From Gallibacterium salpingitidis (GTDB taxonomy: Bacteria > Pseudomonadota > Gammaproteobacteria > Enterobacterales > Pasteurellaceae), in contig NZ_JTJL01000004.1 in NCBI RefSeq assembly GCF_001678495.1, forward strand, positions 1-48,677: a stretch of 48,677 bases of DNA. Direction: 5' to 3'. Numbering within the stretch: position 1 is the first letter of the stretch; every line of letters begins with the position of its first letter. The position numbers and the translations under genes are program-made. This document shows, piece by piece, positions 27,413-36,011 of this stretch. The notes under the pieces are model-generated. The model had not been told where the DNA came from. It searched no databases and was given only the letters and a program-made list of their open reading frames with translations.

Positions 27413-28750
27413 ATGACTAACTATTTTTCTCGCCGTCAATTTATCAGTACAACAGCATTAACTGCTGCCGCTATTTCATTGCCGACATTAGCACAACAAA
27501 ACAATGCATTTTCTAAAAAAACTTATTCCAAAACTCACAATGAGTATCTATTGAATAATATTTTGTTAGAAACCAACTTTGTTTATCACGACAACAAAGT
27601 TGTCGCAACACAAACAAAAAATGCTGCATTATATATTAAAGATGGAATTATCAAGGCTATCCTCAAAAAAGGAGAAAACCCTAATAATCTTCCAATCATT
27701 GATGGAGAAGGATTACTAGCAATTCCTGCATTACAAGACTTACATATTCATCTTGATAAAAGTTGGTATGGACTTCCTTGGCGTACCATATCTAGAAAAG
27801 GTTGGACTATTCAGGATATGATCGCTTATGAGCAAAAAATTCTTCCTGAACTACTAGAAACATCCATTAAAAGAACAGGAGAAATGATATCTTTGCTAAA
27901 TCAAAAAGGGACAGTAATAGCTCGCAGCCATTGTAATATTGAGCCAACAAGCCAATTAAAAAGTCTTAAACACCTAGAAGAAGCCTTAGATCAGAATAAA
28001 AATAATCTAGAATGTGAAATTGTTGCCTTTCCTCAACATGGATTATTACGTTCCAATAGTGAAAAATTAATGAGAGAAGCGATGAAAATGGGAGCTCATT
28101 ATGTGGGAGGTTTGGATCCAACTAAAGTTGATGGAGATATGAAAAAGTCTTTAGACACTATGTTTGCTATTGCATTAGATAATGGTAAAGGAGTAGATAT
28201 ACATTTGCATGAACCAAATCCAAGTGGCGGTGAAGCTATAAAATATATGATAGATTATGTTGCCAAAGAAAAAGATCTTCATGGAAAACTTACTCTAAGT
28301 CATGCTTTCGCTTTTATGAATATGCAAAATGATGAGGTCAAACAATTAGCTGAAAAAATGGCAGAATATGGAATAAGCCTTGCATCTACACTACCTTTTG
28401 GAAATGCTATGATGCCATTACCTATATTTCAAACTGCTGGAGTAAAATTAATGTCTGGTACAGATAGTATCCTCGATTGGTGGTCTCCTTTAGGAAGTGG
28501 TGATATGTTAGAAAAAGCTCGTTTATGGGCACAATTATATCGCCAAACAGATGAACTTGGATTATCAAGATCCTTATCCATTGCAACTGCCGGAATAACT
28601 CCTCTTAATGAAAAAGGAGATATGGTATGGCCAAAAGTAGGAGATAAAGCAACTTTTACTCTTGTTGCTGCGAGTTGTAGTGCAGAAGCAGTTGCTCGCT
28701 TGCCTGAACAAAGACGTGGCTTCTTAAATGGAAAACCGGTAATAAGTTAA
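27413..28750 (+). CDS. Tat-exported cytosine-deaminase-like amidohydrolase
   Basis: A 445-residue metal-dependent amidohydrolase with a Tat signal, SRRQFIS at residues 6-12 and a hydrophobic stretch ending LPTLAQQ near 29, so it probably acts in the periplasm. Compared from memory with E. coli cytosine deaminase CodA, the key positions align: H111/H113 (HIHLD), Q208 (AFPQHG), H264 and E267 (HLHE), H297 (SHAFAF) and D351 (GTDS). CodA D314, next to the metal aspartate and important for substrate choice, is serine here (S352). It therefore probably deaminates or opens a different cyclic amide. It is divergent from the FAH gene and converges on the AllFGH operon. Start supported by TAGGAGAG. Confidence 0.8.
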   Translation: MTNYFSRRQFISTTALTAAAISLPTLAQQNNAFSKKTYSKTHNEYLLNNILLETNFVYHDNKVVATQTKNAALYIKDGIIKAILKKGENPNNLPIIDGEGLLAIPALQDLHIHLDKSWYGLPWRTISRKGWTIQDMIAYEQKILPELLETSIKRTGEMISLLNQKGTVIARSHCNIEPTSQLKSLKHLEEALDQNKNNLECEIVAFPQHGLLRSNSEKLMREAMKMGAHYVGGLDPTKVDGDMKKSLDTMFAIALDNGKGVDIHLHEPNPSGGEAIKYMIDYVAKEKDLHGKLTLSHAFAFMNMQNDEVKQLAEKMAEYGISLASTLPFGNAMMPLPIFQTAGVKLMSGTDSILDWWSPLGSGDMLEKARLWAQLYRQTDELGLSRSLSIATAGITPLNEKGDMVWPKVGDKATFTLVAASCSAEAVARLPEQRRGFLNGKPVIS

Positions 28751-28776
28751 AAAATACAACATAATAGTGATTAGAT

Positions 28777-28808
28777 AATGTCTTGAAAATATCAAGACAT
28801 TATTTTAA
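28777..28808 (+). terminator. Terminator of the amidohydrolase gene
   Basis: AATGTCTTGA and TCAAGACATT form a perfect 10-bp stem with a 5-base loop, followed by ATTTTAAT. Confidence 0.75.
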
Positions 28809-29000
28809 TCTACCCATAAAAGTTAAATAGTAACCAGATAGAGTAAAACCTATATCTGTAGCCTATACTAAAATTTATGTAAATACCTACTTCTCAGATA
28901 ATAACGTTAATCAGATAAGATATTTTTATATTACATAACCTACTTTCATGATATCCAGAATAAAAATTAACAAATCGTTATGTAAATGCTTGTTGGCCAT

Positions 29001-29055
29001 AAAAAATCTGTGCATCTGTATGTCGGATAATGAGTCCAACTTTTAGAGCACAGAT
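29001..29055 (-). terminator. Branched terminator of the AllFGH/carbamate kinase operon
   Basis: Outer arms ATCTGTGC (29006-29013) and GCACAGAT (29048-29055) pair perfectly. Within them an inner hairpin GTCGGA/TCCAAC (29022-29040) can form. On the minus strand the structure is followed by TTTTTT. On the plus strand it is followed by CATTTTTT, so it may also work in that direction. Confidence 0.65.
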
Positions 29056-29067
29056 CATTTTTTAAGC

Positions 29068-29973
29068 CTATTTTATTACTCGTGTTCCAGCTTCACCTTC
29101 TAATGCTTCCAATACAAAGTTCATATCAGCAATGATACCAATCCCATTATTAACATTACTCACATAATCAATAATAGCATCTACTTTCGGTTGCATAGAT
29201 CCTTTATCAAATTGATACGTTAATAGCTCCTGTACAGCTACCTGATCCAATTTCTGCTGATTTTCTTTACCCCAATTCAAATAAATACCATCACCATCAG
29301 TCAAAATTAAAAAATATTCAGCTTGAATTTCTTTTGCTAATAGTGAAGCAGAAGCATCTTTATCAATCACACAATCTGTATTAGATAATTGCCCTTCTTG
29401 CTGCGAAACCGGGATTCCACCACCGCCACAGCAAATTACGATATTATCTTGATCCAGTGCAGATCTAATAATCTGATTCTCTTGAATAGATAAAGGCTTA
29501 GGGGAAGCAACCACACGACGATAATATTGTCCGTCTTGTTTAATCTGCCAATGATATTGTTGTGCTAAACTTTCTGCTTCTTGCTTGTCATATACACCCC
29601 CAATAAATTTATTCGGCTCTAAGAAAGCAGCATCATTAACATCAACTTCAACATGCGTAATAATAGAGGTAACAGGTTGTACCACAAGTTTTCGCAGCTC
29701 TTGAATTAAAATTGTTGAAATCATTCCTTGCGTTTCAGCAACTAAACAACTAAGAGGATATGCAGGGACACTCGTATAAACATCATTTTGTTGTGCCAAT
29801 AAGCCAACTTGTGGTCCATTACCATGTACAATCGCAATCCTATATTTATCTACTAATTTACTAATTGAACGAGCAACAATGCTAATATTCGCTAATTGAT
29901 TATCATAAGACATCAGTTGCCCACGCTTCAGCAAAGCGTTACCACCTAAAGCAATTACTATTGTAGGCTTCAT
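29068..29973 (-). CDS. allK: Carbamate kinase
   Basis: Carbamate kinase transfers phosphate between carbamoyl phosphate and ADP, yielding ATP plus carbamate, which decays to CO2 and ammonia. The 301 residues have the amino acid kinase motifs: IVIALGGNALLKRGQ, IVHGNGPQVGLLAQQ, VICCGGGGIPV and CVIDKDASASLLA. An arginine deiminase type (ArcC) would look alike, but no arcA or arcB is present and the gene ends the AllFGH operon. The allK symbol is therefore used by context. It is separated from the permease gene by 116 bases with hairpins, so its expression could be set separately. Confidence 0.88.
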   Translation of the reverse strand: MKPTIVIALGGNALLKRGQLMSYDNQLANISIVARSISKLVDKYRIAIVHGNGPQVGLLAQQNDVYTSVPAYPLSCLVAETQGMISTILIQELRKLVVQPVTSIITHVEVDVNDAAFLEPNKFIGGVYDKQEAESLAQQYHWQIKQDGQYYRRVVASPKPLSIQENQIIRSALDQDNIVICCGGGGIPVSQQEGQLSNTDCVIDKDASASLLAKEIQAEYFLILTDGDGIYLNWGKENQQKLDQVAVQELLTYQFDKGSMQPKVDAIIDYVSNVNNGIGIIADMNFVLEALEGEAGTRVIK

Positions 29974-30008
29974 TTTATTTCCTTTTATAATGAAATAGAT
30001 TTATAGAC

Positions 30009-30066
30009 AAAAAGAATGTTTCAATTCTTTTTGGTATAGATAGTCTGAGAGGAGTACTCCCAGACT
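30009..30066 (-). other. Hairpins between permease and carbamate kinase genes
   Basis: Two structures: AAAAAGAAT/ATTCTTTTT (30009-30032) and AGTCTG...CAGACT enclosing the palindrome GGAGTACTCC (30042-30066). In the operon direction neither has a strong stem followed by a T-run except weakly the first. They could be processing or partial termination sites within the operon, or an operator. Confidence 0.4.
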
Positions 30067-30089
30067 AATAAATGTTTTCTAACGAGAAA

Positions 30090-31613
30090 CTAAGAATGTG
30101 CTTCTTTTGATTTATTTCGATCTAGCAAATATTTTAATAAAAATAGTGCCATTACCATTAAATAAGAAACCATAAACATCATTGGTGCTTCACCGCCAAT
30201 AACAGGCTTCAATTGGTGAATAATCCCGAAGAAGGCTAATACTGCAGCTAATAAAGCACTAATTGCACCTTTTTTAGGCTGATTGGTAATCGCAAAAATT
30301 GCAATACATCCCCAAAGTAATGAAGATAATGGTGCACCACTTCCTAAATGATATAAACCAGTAAAATCAACACCATTCTTTTCTAAAATATCCCAACCTA
30401 ATTTTCCTGCATTAGTTCCTGCACTTTTTAAGGTATTTCCTACTGTCGTTAATGCCCAAGCACCGATCCAAGGGAATAAACAAACAAAGATAACAGGGAC
30501 TTCAAGTTTTGGTGTTTCTCTCACTACTTGGTTTGCAGTCACAATACCGATAAAGATTAGAATTGGAGCAATCGCTGCCATTGGAATTAAAGAGAGTAAG
30601 AAGCCACCTAATCCTAATAAACAGACTAAAAACATCACAATACCTGTACCAAGTGTATAACCGATACCAGCTCCCATCTCTTTATAAGCAGTATGACCAA
30701 CATAAACGGTTACTGGGAATGGGTTTCCCATTAATGCACCAAACATTGTTGAACAACCATTCGCAATCATAACGCGACGAGTTGGGTATGGATCGCCTGC
30801 TGCGTGAGCACTTTCAATATTTTCTAAATCAAATACATAGTTAGCTAACGCTAATGGTACAGCTGACGCTAAATAAGGTGCCGCAACGGCAACACCATCA
30901 AGAAAATTGCTAATGTGTAATTTTGGTGGGTTAAAGCCCGCACTATGTAATGCTGCTCCAATTTTTGTGGCATCTTGTAAACCAAATACCCACGCTAAAA
31001 TCGTTCCTACAATCAGTAATAATAACCCTGTCGGGATACGTTTAAAAATTGGCGAACGTCCAAACCAATTAATAAAAATTAATACTAGCACGACAAAAGA
31101 TACGATTGGAGTATGAAATGCCTGTAGCATTGGATTCATTGCTAATAATAGAAGTCCTAATCCAGCTAAACAAGAAAGTAATACAACTCTAGGAACAGCT
31201 CTTCTTAGCAGATCTCCCATAAAAGAACCAATAAAAAGAATAAATCCCTCGACAAAACCCCAAACTAAACCGATACTTAACGCAAGTTCATAGTCTTGAG
31301 TTTGTTGATATACAGGTAATAACACCAAGAAGGTTACTGTAAAAATTGAAGGCGCACTTGGTCCTGATGGTAACGCAACAACGTCTTCTCTGCCTGATTG
31401 CTTCGCTAAGATTTTAGCAAAAACAACATAACAAATACTGGCACACAATACCGCTAATCCAAATGCTGGTACTACTCTCCCAAAAACAATTTCTGCAGGA
31501 ATACCGACAACAACTGTTAATAAAGCAATCATTGTGAGTAAGTTAGTTAAATTATTACTAAATAAACCAAAGAAAGCTGCCCAGTCTCCTTTTTTCCAAA
31601 ACTGTGTTTTCAT
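30090..31613 (-). CDS. NCS2-type (xanthine/uracil permease family) transporter
   Basis: An inner-membrane permease of about 507 residues with 12 or more hydrophobic segments. Recognisable features are GDWAAFFGLFSNNLTNLLTM at the start, GPSAPSIFTVTFLVLLP, and the paired-helix region with NPFPVTVYVGHTAYKEMGAGIGY resembling the substrate site of purine/uracil permeases. The ATG at 31613 follows GGGGGAC closely and leaves 10 bases after allG; the frame opens further to 31646. Located between allG and carbamate kinase, it probably brings in the substrate of the carbamoyltransferase or its cyclic precursor. The actual ligand is unknown. Confidence 0.82.
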   Translation of the reverse strand: MKTQFWKKGDWAAFFGLFSNNLTNLLTMIALLTVVVGIPAEIVFGRVVPAFGLAVLCASICYVVFAKILAKQSGREDVVALPSGPSAPSIFTVTFLVLLPVYQQTQDYELALSIGLVWGFVEGFILFIGSFMGDLLRRAVPRVVLLSCLAGLGLLLLAMNPMLQAFHTPIVSFVVLVLIFINWFGRSPIFKRIPTGLLLLIVGTILAWVFGLQDATKIGAALHSAGFNPPKLHISNFLDGVAVAAPYLASAVPLALANYVFDLENIESAHAAGDPYPTRRVMIANGCSTMFGALMGNPFPVTVYVGHTAYKEMGAGIGYTLGTGIVMFLVCLLGLGGFLLSLIPMAAIAPILIFIGIVTANQVVRETPKLEVPVIFVCLFPWIGAWALTTVGNTLKSAGTNAGKLGWDILEKNGVDFTGLYHLGSGAPLSSLLWGCIAIFAITNQPKKGAISALLAAVLAFFGIIHQLKPVIGGEAPMMFMVSYLMVMALFLLKYLLDRNKSKEAHS

Positions 31614-31623
31614 TTTGTCCCCC

Positions 31624-33042
31624 TTATTTAGTATATTTATCTGCAAAAGCTAATAATGCTTTATTAAAAGCTTCAATTGGTGGATTAACTATACCGGCAC
31701 CAATCATTCCAATACCAGCTTCCTTATGTGCTATCGCAGTATTAATCACTGGCAATACACCACTTTCAATCACTTTACAAATATCGATACCTGTTGGTAC
31801 ACCCATAAAGTTTAATGATGGAATCGTAATATTAGGATTATTTCCTACTGTAATTTGATTCATCGTCTTACTGTAATTCATTGCATCACTTACTGTACCG
31901 CCAACCAATGATACTATTGCTGGTGCAGCTGCCATCGAAAAACCACCAATCCCATAAGTTTCTGTAATTGCTGAATCACCTACATCCAATCCAGAATCTT
32001 CTGGTTTATAGCCTGCAAACATAGGGCCAATAACTTGTTGTGCTGGTCCTGTAAACCACTGATTAGGTAATCCAGAAACGCGAATACCAAAATCAGTTCC
32101 ATTTCTTGCCATAGTAGTCAGAACAGTTGAATAAGGAATACCTTGTGCCGCATCTAACGCTGCTTTACAACACACCATCCAAGTTGGTCCAGAGAAATAA
32201 TCTGACGATGCCACAAAATTAAACACGTCTTGTTTATCTTTATTACTAAAATCTGTTTCTAAAATATAAGGTGCTAATTTTTGGATCAACAACACTGTTC
32301 CTGCCACATTACGATTATGACATTCATCTCCCATATGCAAAGCTTGAGAGAGCATTAAACGTAAATCAATTCCCTCTTCACAATAAGACATTGCTTGAGC
32401 AAGAATCGGACCAAACACATCTCGCATCCAATTCAAACGATCAATTACACTTTGATCATTTGCTCCCATTCGTAAAATTTTCGCTAACTGCTCAGATAAA
32501 TTGGTAAATGCAATATTATGATGTGTCTTATTTTCAACAATATGCACATACATAGAAGGGCTTGTTACCCCAGTCATTGATCCAACAGATTGATGCTCGT
32601 GACAAGGTGAAAACGTTATTTCACCACTCGCTGCCAACTCTGCCGCTTCTTGAAGATCTTTCGCCCACCCTTCAAAGACAATAGCTCCTGTTATTGCCCC
32701 TTTCATTGGACCATTCATTCTATCCCAGCCAATAGGAGGACCTGCGTGTAATAACATCTTATCCTTCATTCCAGGAATAACATCTTTAGCTTGTCCATAT
32801 CCTATTAGTACAGGTTGAGCTTGAGTAATACGATGAAAAGCTTCTTGATTGGCTTGTTCTATTTTTTCTACCAACTCAGCTTGTTCCAAATGAGTTAATG
32901 CTGTAATTAATTCTGGATTTCCATTTGCAACAGGTTTCCAATCTAACTGAACAACATCAACTTGTTGATGAGCTAGGTCCTCAGCAAATTGACGTAGTCC
33001 AACATTAATAACATTTAAAGATTGATTAAATAAATACGTCAT
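31624..33042 (-). CDS. allG: AllG/YlbE family (DUF1116), oxamate carbamoyltransferase subunit
   Basis: A 472-residue DUF1116 protein. The core shows LLHAGPPIGWDRMNGPMKGA, FEGWAKDLQEA, NRNVAGTVLLIQKLAP, and GDSAITETYGIGGFSMAAAPA, closely like E. coli YlbE, renamed AllG as a subunit of oxamate carbamoyltransferase. About 50 extra N-terminal residues (LNVINVGLRQFAEDL, LDWKPVANGNPEL) correspond, from memory, to the C-terminal end of E. coli FdrA/AllF rather than to E. coli AllG. AAGGAGAA precedes the start, 3 bases after allF. It acts in the cytoplasm with AllF and AllH. Confidence 0.88.
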   Translation of the reverse strand: MTYLFNQSLNVINVGLRQFAEDLAHQQVDVVQLDWKPVANGNPELITALTHLEQAELVEKIEQANQEAFHRITQAQPVLIGYGQAKDVIPGMKDKMLLHAGPPIGWDRMNGPMKGAITGAIVFEGWAKDLQEAAELAASGEITFSPCHEHQSVGSMTGVTSPSMYVHIVENKTHHNIAFTNLSEQLAKILRMGANDQSVIDRLNWMRDVFGPILAQAMSYCEEGIDLRLMLSQALHMGDECHNRNVAGTVLLIQKLAPYILETDFSNKDKQDVFNFVASSDYFSGPTWMVCCKAALDAAQGIPYSTVLTTMARNGTDFGIRVSGLPNQWFTGPAQQVIGPMFAGYKPEDSGLDVGDSAITETYGIGGFSMAAAPAIVSLVGGTVSDAMNYSKTMNQITVGNNPNITIPSLNFMGVPTGIDICKVIESGVLPVINTAIAHKEAGIGMIGAGIVNPPIEAFNKALLAFADKYTK

Positions 33043-33045
33043 ACC

Positions 33046-34593
33046 TTATTCTCCTTTTACAACAAACTCTCTAGCTAACAACCCTGCATTTGTTGAACTA
33101 GATGCGATAGTTATACCCACTTCTTCTAAAAGCTTAATCTGACTATTTACACTTGGTAAATCCAAGTCTGTTCCTAAAACATAAGCTAGAATTTCTAGAT
33201 GTCGTCCTTCCTTTTTCGCTTCTTGCTTGACCTGAATTAATGCAGCTAATGTTTCTTCTACAGGTTTAGGATTCGCCCCAAAACCAACCACAAAATCCAA
33301 TAATAGAACACCAACTTCAGGATCACGTCCTTCTTGTAATATACGTTCTATACGATAACTAGGATCTATCATTGGATGTGCTCGACCTTGTGTAAACTCA
33401 TCATCACCAAAATCAATAAACGTATGTCCTTTTGACTTATCTGTTGCCGAAAGACGGTACGATTTATCTGGGTGAATATTTGAATAAACTTCACAATGTT
33501 TTTCTAATGCGGAGAATAAAGATTCATCACATAAAGTACCCCCACAGAACAAACCTCTAATATATTTCTGCTCTACAGAGAGTTTGGCTCTGACTTCTTC
33601 GATTAACGGCCAATTCAATGCGTGTTTATCAATGCTTTCTTCTGGAATACCAGACTCAATCACTGCAGCCATAGCCGTAGGCTTACTATGTGAGAAGATT
33701 TGAATATGTGGTGATGGATGTTTCTCACCTTGATAGCCTAAGAACCAGATAAAAATTGGTTTGCTTATCTGTTTACAAGTTGTTAAAATTTTTTCTGCAA
33801 CTGATGGTGCTGGTGGTTTTGATACAATTACAATCACTGATGTTTGAGGATCTTCAGCAAGTAATTGCAAACCATCTAGCATCATTATTCCACCTATTTC
33901 TTCTGAAAGATCTCTACCTCCAGTTCCAATAAGTTGGGAAACCCCGCCACCAAACTCATGAACTCTAACAGATATTTCCTGTGCTCCTGTACCTGATGCA
34001 GCAACAATACCAATATTCCCTCGACGAACTTTATTTGCGAATCCTAAACCTACACCATTAATAATGGCTGTACCACAATCAGGTCCCATTATCAAAAGGT
34101 TTTTACTATGAGCTAATTGTTTTAACCGTAATTCTTGCTCAACTGGCACGTTATCAGAAAACAACATCACATTTTTATTTAGCATCAATGCTTTTTCAGC
34201 TTCTCTAGCTGCATAAGATCCATTTACAGAAACAATTACTAAATTACTTTCTGGATATTTTTCTGCAGCTGCTGTAATAGTATGGAATACTTCATCACTA
34301 TTCTTTTGATCATTAACTGGTTTACGTATCAGTAATTGATCAATTTGTGCAAATACTTCATCAGCATCGATACCATCTTCCAATACAACGGAAATCATTA
34401 AATCAGATGGCACTGCATTACTTAATTCTTCCGTTAATAAGTTTGCTTCAGTTAAAACAGCTTTATTCATTGGACTACCCATTGCAACTTGTGCTTGAAT
34501 AACGCCGTCAAGTTGATTGGTTGCAGTCGAAATAGCCATTAATGTAACTGAGTCAATGTAAGTATTTGTTTTTAATCGACTATATAAGGGCAT
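33046..34593 (-). CDS. allF: AllF/FdrA family, oxamate carbamoyltransferase subunit
   Basis: A 515-residue FdrA-type protein with two acyl-CoA-synthetase-like halves. Visible motifs are DSVTLMAISTATNQLDGV at the start, LLIMGPDCGTAIINGVGLGFAN, IVAASGTGAQEISVRVHEFGGGVSQLIGTGGRDLSEEIGG, VSKPPAPSVAEKIL, FCGGTLCDESL and HPMIDPSYRIERI. It is shorter than E. coli FdrA (about 555 residues) because it ends before the segment that here begins AllG. Its start overlaps the allH end by 22 bases. In E. coli AllF, AllG and AllH together convert oxalurate and phosphate to oxamate and carbamoyl phosphate; the same reaction is inferred here, with substrate range uncertain. Confidence 0.88.
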   Translation of the reverse strand: MPLYSRLKTNTYIDSVTLMAISTATNQLDGVIQAQVAMGSPMNKAVLTEANLLTEELSNAVPSDLMISVVLEDGIDADEVFAQIDQLLIRKPVNDQKNSDEVFHTITAAAEKYPESNLVIVSVNGSYAAREAEKALMLNKNVMLFSDNVPVEQELRLKQLAHSKNLLIMGPDCGTAIINGVGLGFANKVRRGNIGIVAASGTGAQEISVRVHEFGGGVSQLIGTGGRDLSEEIGGIMMLDGLQLLAEDPQTSVIVIVSKPPAPSVAEKILTTCKQISKPIFIWFLGYQGEKHPSPHIQIFSHSKPTAMAAVIESGIPEESIDKHALNWPLIEEVRAKLSVEQKYIRGLFCGGTLCDESLFSALEKHCEVYSNIHPDKSYRLSATDKSKGHTFIDFGDDEFTQGRAHPMIDPSYRIERILQEGRDPEVGVLLLDFVVGFGANPKPVEETLAALIQVKQEAKKEGRHLEILAYVLGTDLDLPSVNSQIKLLEEVGITIASSSTNAGLLAREFVVKGE

Positions 34594-35384
34594 AAATGTA
34601 CTCTCTTTGTTATAGGGTGGGGAAAACCAGCTAATAATCCACTTAACAAGTCATAACCACTGCGATGCCCTAGCTGAATAACCTTTTGTATCACTGTAGG
34701 ATCACAACTAGCACTTAATAAATTATGGATAAATAGCTGAACGGGATAGCTTACTTGTGATAAGCAAGCCTCTTGTAAAAAAACTATTGAGATAGGATTG
34801 GTGAGTTGTTTATTTGCTAGAATTGCTTGAACTAATGCTTCTCTTTGTATATGAAACGGACTTTGTGGTAAACAAAGTGCAATCAATAATCCACAGAGGA
34901 AGTCATCTCCACTTGGTGTTAAGCCACATCCTAATCCTAGTAAATTTTTAACTTCATTATGCAAAGACCTCTGTTCGCTCAATGCCTCTAATAAATTAGA
35001 AATTCCTTTCTGCAAATATTTCTGTGTAGTAATTTGAATAAGATCAATGGGTTGTTTTTGCTGCTCTATTAGTGTATGCCAAGATAAATCTAATAATTCA
35101 GCATTAAGCGAACCTAATGAATATTCTAAATCACAAGAAAATTGTTTTTTTGGTACAGTCGTAGAGAACATAAATTCATCTACGCTAGGAACCTTACCTA
35201 ATATACGTAATTGGCGAGGTCCTTGAGGCACTGAAGAATCAACTAATGCTACAATTTGATGATTCCTTAGTTGTAAATTTAACACGTGCCGATGTCTTGA
35301 AAGAATCGTAAATTGTCCTTCAATCAGTAACGTATAAACTGGTGCAAGTTGCTTATCCATACTGTCTACCGTTACCCATTGCAT
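34572..35384 (-). CDS. allH: AllH/YlbF family (DUF2877), oxamate carbamoyltransferase subunit
   Basis: A 270-residue DUF2877 protein, the size of E. coli YlbF/AllH. The diagnostic segment is LLGLGCGLTPSGDDFLCGLLIAL near residues 153-175, followed by SIVFLQEACLSQVSYP and the C-terminal GHRSGYDLLSGLLAGF. N-terminal similarity to E. coli is weaker. It follows the ankyrin gene by 12 bases with AGGAG before the ATG, and overlaps allF. It is the third subunit of the predicted carbamoyltransferase. Confidence 0.83.
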   Translation of the reverse strand: MQWVTVDSMDKQLAPVYTLLIEGQFTILSRHRHVLNLQLRNHQIVALVDSSVPQGPRQLRILGKVPSVDEFMFSTTVPKKQFSCDLEYSLGSLNAELLDLSWHTLIEQQKQPIDLIQITTQKYLQKGISNLLEALSEQRSLHNEVKNLLGLGCGLTPSGDDFLCGLLIALCLPQSPFHIQREALVQAILANKQLTNPISIVFLQEACLSQVSYPVQLFIHNLLSASCDPTVIQKVIQLGHRSGYDLLSGLLAGFPHPITKRVHLCPYIVD

Positions 35385-35396
35385 ATTTAACTCCTA

Positions 35397-35987
35397 TTAA
35401 AGATACTCTTCAATAATAGCGGCTATTTCTTGATAGCCTTTACGGAGAGCCAGCTCTAACGGAGATACTCCCCACTCATCTGTCATTTTAGGATCTGCAT
35501 CATTCTCTAATAACAAACGTACAATTCTTTGCATTTTTTCACTACCATCATTTAGAATGATTGCTTCAATTAATGCAGTCCAGCCTACGTTATTCGTTAA
35601 ATTTACATTAATATCTGTATTCTCTAATAGAAAACGTACAATATCCTCATGTCCTTTTTCAGCAGCTGGTGTTAATCCATTACCACCGAATCGCGTTAAA
35701 CGAGTTAAATCACATCCTAGTTCTACCATTAATTTCACTAGAGATAGATCATTATGGATACAACCATGAATAAATGGGTTAAAACATTTATTATCTTGAG
35801 CATTTATATCTGCTCCGTATTCAGCTAATAAACGAATAGCATCATATTGCTTATTTTGAGCAGCAACCAAAATTGGTGTACGTTTACCTTTATCAGTTGC
35901 ATTAACATTTACCCCTTGCTGTGCTAACAGCTCTCTAATCAGAGAACAATTTCCCTCAGCAGCAGCCTTAAACAATAATTCACTCAT
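35397..35987 (-). CDS. Ankyrin-repeat protein in the AllFGH operon
   Basis: A 196-residue soluble protein made almost wholly of about six ankyrin repeats, for example RTPILVAAQNKQYDAIRLLAEYGADINAQD and GLTPAAEKGHEDIVRFLLEN. No signal peptide, membrane segment or added catalytic domain is visible. The true start is taken as ATG 35987, preceded by GAAGGAG; an upstream in-frame ATG at 36002 would lie in the Shine-Dalgarno itself. It lies between the regulator gene and allH. Ankyrin proteins bind other proteins, so a role as assembly or inhibitory partner of AllFGH or the regulator is conceivable, but no function is established. Confidence 0.82.
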   Translation of the reverse strand: MSELLFKAAAEGNCSLIRELLAQQGVNVNATDKGKRTPILVAAQNKQYDAIRLLAEYGADINAQDNKCFNPFIHGCIHNDLSLVKLMVELGCDLTRLTRFGGNGLTPAAEKGHEDIVRFLLENTDINVNLTNNVGWTALIEAIILNDGSEKMQRIVRLLLENDADPKMTDEWGVSPLELALRKGYQEIAAIIEEYL

Positions 35988-36011
35988 ATTTTTCTCCTTC
36001 AATATAAAGAA

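Larger units (their letters stand above)
28751..29067. other. Intergenic region with back-to-back terminators
   Basis: This 317-bp gap holds the amidohydrolase terminator on the left and the carbamate kinase operon terminator on the right. The AT-rich stretch 28810-28980 between them contains no credible reading frame, tRNA or repeat that I can see. Confidence 0.6.

Noticed and set aside
29068..29973. Arginine deiminase pathway carbamate kinase (ArcC)
   Set aside because: No arcA, arcB or arcD nearby; the gene sits at the end of the AllFGH operon. The arginase at 25401-26312 is a different route and is separated by terminators.
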